A DNA stretch of 9,243 nt from NCBI RefSeq assembly GCF_040605455.1, contig NZ_JBEXCV010000238.1, positions 1 through 9,243 of the forward strand, written 5' to 3'. This DNA is from Embleya sp040605455. GTDB lineage: Bacteria; Actinomycetota; Actinomycetes; Streptomycetales; Streptomycetaceae. The notes under the pieces are model-generated. The model had not been told where the DNA came from and did no database searches. It saw only the letters and a program-made list of their open reading frames with translations. A program made the position numbers and the translations under genes. This document shows positions 5,999 to 9,243 of the stretch, piece after piece (position 1 is the first letter of the stretch; each line of letters begins with the position of its first letter).

Positions 5999-6109
5999 GG
6001 GTACATCGACCACGACGTCCTGGCCGACGTGATCACCGACGAAGTCCGGCAACGGCGGGAGCTGCGCGCCTTCCTCGCCGTGGGGTCCCGGCGCCCCGTG
6101 ACGTCTTGA
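5999..6109 (+). pseudogene. Short coding-like fragment, C-terminal end of a lost gene
   Basis: The frame ending at TGA 6107-6109 reads GYIDHDVLADVITDEVRQR, then RELRAFLAVGSRRP. It has G/C-ending codons and an amphipathic, charged helix pattern typical of real protein. Upstream in the same frame lies repeat A with no start codon or ribosome site, so only the last 35 or so codons of a gene seem to survive. No family is recognised. Like the TOPRIM remnant, it follows repeat A at a distance and is followed by a copy of structured repeat R. Confidence 0.35.
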
Positions 6110-6117
6110 TCCGGCGC

Positions 6118-6165
6118 GTTACCCGGACCTGTCGGCGGGTAACGAATTCGTTACCCGCGCAGGTC
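6118..6165. repeat. Structured repeat R, copy 2
   Basis: It begins with GTTACCCG. The core at 6136-6157 is a perfect palindrome: stem CGGGTAACG / CGTTACCCG around AATT. Flanking GACCTG and CAGGTC form a perfect 6-bp outer stem. Compared with copy 1 the inner stem is unchanged and the core differs only in the loop. It lies between the end of the fragment at 6109 and the end of the small --strand gene at 6253. Confidence 0.72.
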
Positions 6166-6252
6166 ACTCGCAAGGTGCCTGACAGCGTGAACACGTTCGT
6201 CTTCCCCCGATCCGTCGCTAGGTCGGTGCTCTCGAACAGGGTGTGGTGCGTG

Positions 6253-6411
6253 CTAGTGGTGGATGATCCACCACACGATCCAGGTGCCCGCGGCGCTCCC
6301 GGTGCCGGTGGCGAGGCCACGTGCGACGTTTGCGGCAAGGGAGCGGGCGGCACGCACGAGGCGGTCTCGGGCCGCGGTCGCGGGGTCGGTGGTGGGTCGG
6401 TGGTCGTTCAT
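6253..6411 (-). CDS. Small hypothetical protein, 52 residues, hydrophobic C-terminus
   Basis: The ATG at 6411 is preceded by GGGGAGA with suitable spacing, which supports a real translation start. An upstream in-frame start near 6474 lacks one. The peptide has a polar N-terminus (MNDHRPTTDPATAARD), an amphipathic helix (RLVRAARSLAANVARGLATG) and a short hydrophobic end, GTWIVWWIIHH, that could insert into or lie on the membrane. It is divergent from the large NTPase gene, with 187 bases between the two starts. Small membrane-active peptides next to NTPase genes can be toxins or regulatory partners, but nothing in the sequence shows this. It could also be a chance open frame, and the ribosome site is the main argument for it. 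Confidence 0.5.
   Translation of the reverse strand: MNDHRPTTDPATAARDRLVRAARSLAANVARGLATGTGSAAGTWIVWWIIHH
6256..6274 (-). repeat. Inverted repeat overlapping the 3' end of the small gene
   Basis: GTGGTGGAT and ATCCACCAC flank a single central G. It encodes the last codons (WWIIHH) of the 52-residue gene and reaches the base next to its stop codon. As a hairpin it gives a 7-bp stem with a five-base loop, so it may end transcription right at the stop codon. Confidence 0.45.
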
Positions 6412-6598
6412 GGTGGTCTCCCCGAGTGGGTCCGCGAACCCGGGCGGGTTCGTGTCGTCCCATCGGGCGCTCACGAACGTTTTTCCGGCGACGGCCTCCG
6501 GGCCGGTCGCGCGTCTCTAGGCTGCTGAGTCCCGGGGGCGCGGGTTTTCCGGCGGCTGTCCGGACCGCATCCGGACCGGACGAGGGTCGGGGTTCGTG
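6412..6598. promoter_or_regulatory. Divergent control region of the small gene and the NTPase gene
   Basis: This spacer should hold promoters for both directions. On the + strand TAGGCT at 6518-6523 fits a Streptomyces -10, but the expected -35 position has no TTGAC-like word. GGGG just before the start (about 6590) is the likely ribosome site, closer to standard spacing for ATG 6599 than for GTG 6596. Confidence 0.35.
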
Positions 6599-9040
6599 AT
6601 GGGCGAAGCGGGCGGCAAGGCCGGAGAACTGGCCGATTTACTACGCGAGTTGTACGAGCGGGCCGGGTCGCCCACGTACGCGAAGCTGGCCCGTCAGGGC
6701 GCCGGACAACGACCCCCGGTGGCGTTGGGCGCCACCGTGCTCAGCGACTGGTTCAACGGACGCGGGGTGCCGGCCGATCCGGAGCGGTTCGCGTTCCTGG
6801 TGACGTGGTTGGAGCACGAGGCTGCCCGACGCGACCGCGCCTACGTGGCGACGCCGGCCGCGGCGTGGGAACGCCTGCGTGGCGAGGCCGAGCGCGAACG
6901 CCGCCCCGCCGGGCGGCCCCATACACCTCGCGGCGGCGACCCCGTGCTCGTGGGCGGGGATTTCGTCGGTCGACCGGTTCGCGAGTTCACGGATGCGTTC
7001 GCGTTGGAGGTCCACCGCGCGATCGACGCCCCCGAACACGCACAGGCCCGGTTGTCGGACCTTCCGGTGTACATACCGCGCGCCCACGATCGGGAGCTGC
7101 GCACGGCGGTCGAACGCGCGGCCGGCGGCGAGAGCGTGATGGTCACGTTGGTGGCCGGGTCCTCCACCGGCAAGACCCGCGCCTGCTGGGAGGCACTGCG
7201 CGCGGTGCCGGACGGGTGGCGGTTGTGGCATCCCCTGCATCCGAGCCCGGCCGAGGCTGCGGCGACCGGCCTGTCGCGAGTGGGGCCGCGAACGGTGGTC
7301 TGGCTCAACGAGGCCCAGACCTACCTCGAACCTGCCACAGCCGGGGAGCGGATCGCCACGGGCCTGCGTGAACTGCTGAACGATCCGCGGCGCGCGCCGG
7401 TCCTGGTCCTGGCGACCCTGTGGCCGGACCCCTTCTGGAACGCCCTCAGCACCAGGCCCGCCACCGGCGCCTCGGATCCGCACGTGCAGGCGCGGGCCCT
7501 GCTCACGGGCACCGACGTCCGGGTACCCGAGATGTTCACCGGCGCCGATCTCGACGCCGTGCGCGCACGGGCGATCGAGGACCCGCGGTTGGCGAAGGCA
7601 CTCACCGGCGATGACGACGGGCGCGTCACCCAGTTCCTGGCGGGTGCGCCCGCGCTGCTCAAACGCTTGGACCTCGCCCCGGCCCACGCGCGGGCGGTGA
7701 TCGAGGGAGCGATGGACGCGCGCCGGTTGGGCCACGGGCCGATCCTGCGGCAGGCGTTCCTGGAAGACGCCGCCGACGCCTACCTCACCGACACCGAATC
7801 CGACGCGCTCCACGACGACTGGTTCGAACAGGCCCTCGCCTACGCCGCCCATCCCGTCCACGGCGCGATCGCGCCCCTGACCCGTATCCGCCCCCGCCGA
7901 CGCCCCCGAAGGGATCCCGACGACGGCCCGACCTATCGGCTCGCCGACTATCTCGAACAACACGCCCGCCACACTCGCGGCGCCCTGTGCCCCGGCGCCT
8001 CCTTCTGGGAGGCCGCCCACGATCACGCCCACGTGCTCGACGACAGTCTCAACCTCGCCCAAGCCGCACACGACAGGTTGCGGATTCGCCACGCCGAGCG
8101 CATCTACGCCAAGGCGGCCGAGTCCCGCGAGCCACGCGCAATGACGCGGTTGGCGTCTTTGCGGGCTATGGCGGGGGATCACGACGGCGCCGAACGCCTG
8201 ACCCGCGAAGCCGCCGACGCGGGTAACGCCCGCGCCCTGGCGCGGCTGTCGTCGCTGCGGAAGGAAGCGGGGGATCACGAGGGCGCCGAACGCCTGGCCC
8301 GCGAAGCCACCGCAGCCGGATACCCCTACCAACTGTTATATCTGGCAGGGCAGCGGGAACTGGCGGGGGATCGCGAGGGCGCCGAACGCGTATTCCGCGA
8401 ACTCGCCGACACCGGGTCCACCTTCGCGCTGGGGAAACTGGCCGAGATGCGCGACGAAGTGGGCGACCACGACGGCGCCGAGCGCCTGACCCGCGAAGCC
8501 GCCGAAGCCGGAGACACCGGCCCGCTGATGCACCTGGCCTGGCGGCGTGAAGTCGCGGGGAACCTCGACGGGGCCCAACGTCTGTACCTCATAGCCGCCC
8601 ATGTCGGAGATACCCGCGGGCTGGTGATGGTGGCCGAGATACGGGAGAAAGCCGGGGATCTCGACACAGCCGAAAGTCTGTACCTCGAAGCCGCCGAAGC
8701 CGGGGACATGGGCGGGCTGAGGGGCCTGGCCGGGATACGGGAGAGAGCGGGGGACCGCCACGAGGCCGAACATCTGGCCCGCATGGCCGCCGACGCCGGA
8801 TACCCCTTCGTGCTGGAACTGCTGGCCGAGATACGGGAGGAGGCGGGCGACCACGACGATGCCGACCGCCTGACCCGCGAAGCCTCCGACGCCGGACACC
8901 CCTACGCGCTGGAGCAACTGGCCAAGCTACGAGAGAAGGCGGGAGAGCATCACGACGCCGAACGCTTGCGCACGTGGTCGCGCCGCGGCCTCGACCCAGG
9001 AGACGAAGTGCCGCCCGCCAGCAGCGGTGAACCGGTGTAG
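6599..9040 (+). CDS. STAND-like P-loop NTPase with N-terminal HTH-like domain and nine 32-residue C-terminal repeats
   Basis: This 813-residue cytoplasmic protein begins with a helical, HTH-like region (about 8-75; ELADLLRELYERAG, then LSDWFNGRGVPADPERF). The NTPase core follows LPVYIPRAHDREL: Walker A is AGSSTGKT (186-193), and the Walker B position is TVVWLNEAQ (232-240), with Asn-Glu where Asp-Asp/Glu is usual. LVLATLWPDPFW and FLAGAPALL follow. From residue 513 to 800 (8135-8998) come nine repeats of exactly 32 residues with the pattern LA.LRE.AGDHDGAERL.REAADAG, a two-helix TPR/Sel1-like unit. A partial unit (HAERIYAKAAESRE) precedes them. Similar HTH-NTPase-repeat proteins are common in Streptomyces, mostly annotated only as tetratricopeptide repeat proteins. 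The layout fits ligand-gated switch proteins: the repeats sense and the N-terminus binds DNA or an effector. Regulation or phage defence are both possible. GTG 6596 would add one residue. Confidence 0.87.
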   Translation: MGEAGGKAGELADLLRELYERAGSPTYAKLARQGAGQRPPVALGATVLSDWFNGRGVPADPERFAFLVTWLEHEAARRDRAYVATPAAAWERLRGEAERERRPAGRPHTPRGGDPVLVGGDFVGRPVREFTDAFALEVHRAIDAPEHAQARLSDLPVYIPRAHDRELRTAVERAAGGESVMVTLVAGSSTGKTRACWEALRAVPDGWRLWHPLHPSPAEAAATGLSRVGPRTVVWLNEAQTYLEPATAGERIATGLRELLNDPRRAPVLVLATLWPDPFWNALSTRPATGASDPHVQARALLTGTDVRVPEMFTGADLDAVRARAIEDPRLAKALTGDDDGRVTQFLAGAPALLKRLDLAPAHARAVIEGAMDARRLGHGPILRQAFLEDAADAYLTDTESDALHDDWFEQALAYAAHPVHGAIAPLTRIRPRRRPRRDPDDGPTYRLADYLEQHARHTRGALCPGASFWEAAHDHAHVLDDSLNLAQAAHDRLRIRHAERIYAKAAESREPRAMTRLASLRAMAGDHDGAERLTREAADAGNARALARLSSLRKEAGDHEGAERLAREATAAGYPYQLLYLAGQRELAGDREGAERVFRELADTGSTFALGKLAEMRDEVGDHDGAERLTREAAEAGDTGPLMHLAWRREVAGNLDGAQRLYLIAAHVGDTRGLVMVAEIREKAGDLDTAESLYLEAAEAGDMGGLRGLAGIRERAGDRHEAEHLARMAADAGYPFVLELLAEIREEAGDHDDADRLTREASDAGHPYALEQLAKLREKAGEHHDAERLRTWSRRGLDPGDEVPPASSGEPV
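8135..8998 (+). repeat. Nine tandem 96-bp coding repeats
   Basis: These encode the nine 32-residue units of the NTPase protein. Every unit is exactly 96 bp, with no insertion or deletion. Short words such as GGGGATC and GCCGAACGCCTG recur at the same phase, but the units differ clearly in sequence, so the array is not a recent expansion. Confidence 0.85.
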
Positions 9041-9132
9041 TCGGCGGCGCAGGAGGCGTCGGGCGATCTCGGGGGCAGTGCCCGTCGCGGTGTCGAGCGG
9101 CGCCATGCTCTTACTGAGGTTTCCTGATCCGA

Positions 9133-9147
9133 TTGACGGTGTGTCAA
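9133..9147. repeat. Short inverted repeat before the right-edge gene
   Basis: TTGAC and GTCAA flank GGTGT, about 35 bases before the start of the partial gene at 9182. It could be an operator or lie near a transposon end. TTGACG (9133-9138) could instead be a -35 box, but no good -10 follows at the right distance. Confidence 0.3.
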
Positions 9148-9181
9148 GTAAGGGCATACCCGGTGTATGAGGGTCTCGGGG

Positions 9182-9243
9182 ATGACCCCGGTGGAGCGGG
9201 AACGCCGGGAGAAGATGCGGTTGCGGGCGGCTGGTTGGTTCGC
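9182..9243 (+). CDS. Start of a probable HTH-type (IS630-like) transposase, cut by the window edge
   Basis: The 20 complete codons visible (MTPVERERREKMRLRAAGWF) resemble the first helix of the N-terminal helix-turn-helix of IS630-family transposases and related DNA-binding proteins, where an Arg-rich RE..RL.AA pattern precedes the recognition helices. AGGG at 9170-9173 lies 8 bases upstream. An in-frame ATG at 9167 is possible but has worse spacing. The rest lies beyond the window, so neither the family nor the completeness of the gene can be settled here. Confidence 0.45.
   Translation, partial: MTPVERERREKMRLRAAGWF

Noticed and set aside
4311..6032. Open + frame of 573 codons
   Set aside because: It overlaps the TOPRIM remnant in the wrong frame and runs antisense to the 178-residue gene; no recognisable sequence.
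6641..8332. Open - frame of 563 codons inside the NTPase gene
   Set aside because: It is the shadow of a strongly recognised + strand protein, and its internal repeats merely reflect the 96-bp units.
8135..8998. CRISPR or non-coding satellite from regular 96-bp spacing
   Set aside because: The units are in frame, diverged at DNA level and encode a two-helix protein repeat.
8927..9157. Open - frame of 76 codons at the 3' end of the NTPase gene
   Set aside because: The peptide looks passable, but it overlaps the last repeat of the NTPase gene and no ribosome site precedes either ATG.

Overview
This is a very GC-rich window with strong G/C bias at third codon positions, GTG starts and little intergenic T-richness. 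That, together with the gene families present (RsbW-like ATPase, SpoIIE-type phosphatase, and a Streptomyces-style ATPase with short helical repeats), points to an actinomycete of the Streptomyces/Kitasatospora/Embleya kind. The gene density is low and several genes are broken or duplicated, so this reads as an accessory region (chromosome arm, plasmid or decayed integrated element) rather than core genome.

Left part (1-2650). A membrane-anchored YdcF/DUF218 protein (381-1385, -) has a promoter placed so that its mRNA probably begins at the GTG start codon. It is flanked on both sides by copies of the same gene start: an intact RsbW/SpoIIAB-like ATPase (1804-2196, +) and a decayed N-terminal remnant of a paralogue (167-421, +). 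A GC-rich hairpin follows the ATPase gene.

Middle-left (2649-3850). A GAF-like plus SpoIIE/RsbU-type phosphatase (2649-3698, -) converges on the ATPase gene. Together they make a plausible partner-switching pair that could control a sigma factor through an antagonist not encoded here. The phosphatase stops early, before the usual C-terminal metal-binding aspartate motif, so it may be inactive.

Middle (3850-6250). This is a scrambled stretch. It holds two related segments of about 174 bp (4074-4247 and 5794-5966), a cluster of strong hairpins (4322-4432, including a perfect 15-bp stem), and the C-terminal half of a TOPRIM protein of the Topo VI A/Spo11-like kind (4546-4995, +). It also holds an intact 178-residue Cys-containing protein of unknown function (5220-5756, -), a second coding-like fragment (5999-6109, +), and two copies of a structured repeat (5120-5169 and 6118-6165) with the same 9-bp stem CGGGTAACG. 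Each structured repeat lies between a +-strand gene remnant and a --strand gene end.

Right part (6250-9243). A 52-codon --strand gene, whose stop codon lies in a palindrome, is divergent from a large gene (6599-9040, +). The large protein has an N-terminal helix-turn-helix-like region, a P-loop NTPase core and nine consecutive repeats of exactly 32 residues. This STAND-like layout suits a sensor/effector or regulator, and a defence role is possible but unproven. After its stop comes a short inverted repeat and the first codons of a gene that resembles the start of an HTH-type (IS630-like) transposase, cut by the window edge.

No tRNA, rRNA, CRISPR array or complete insertion sequence was seen.
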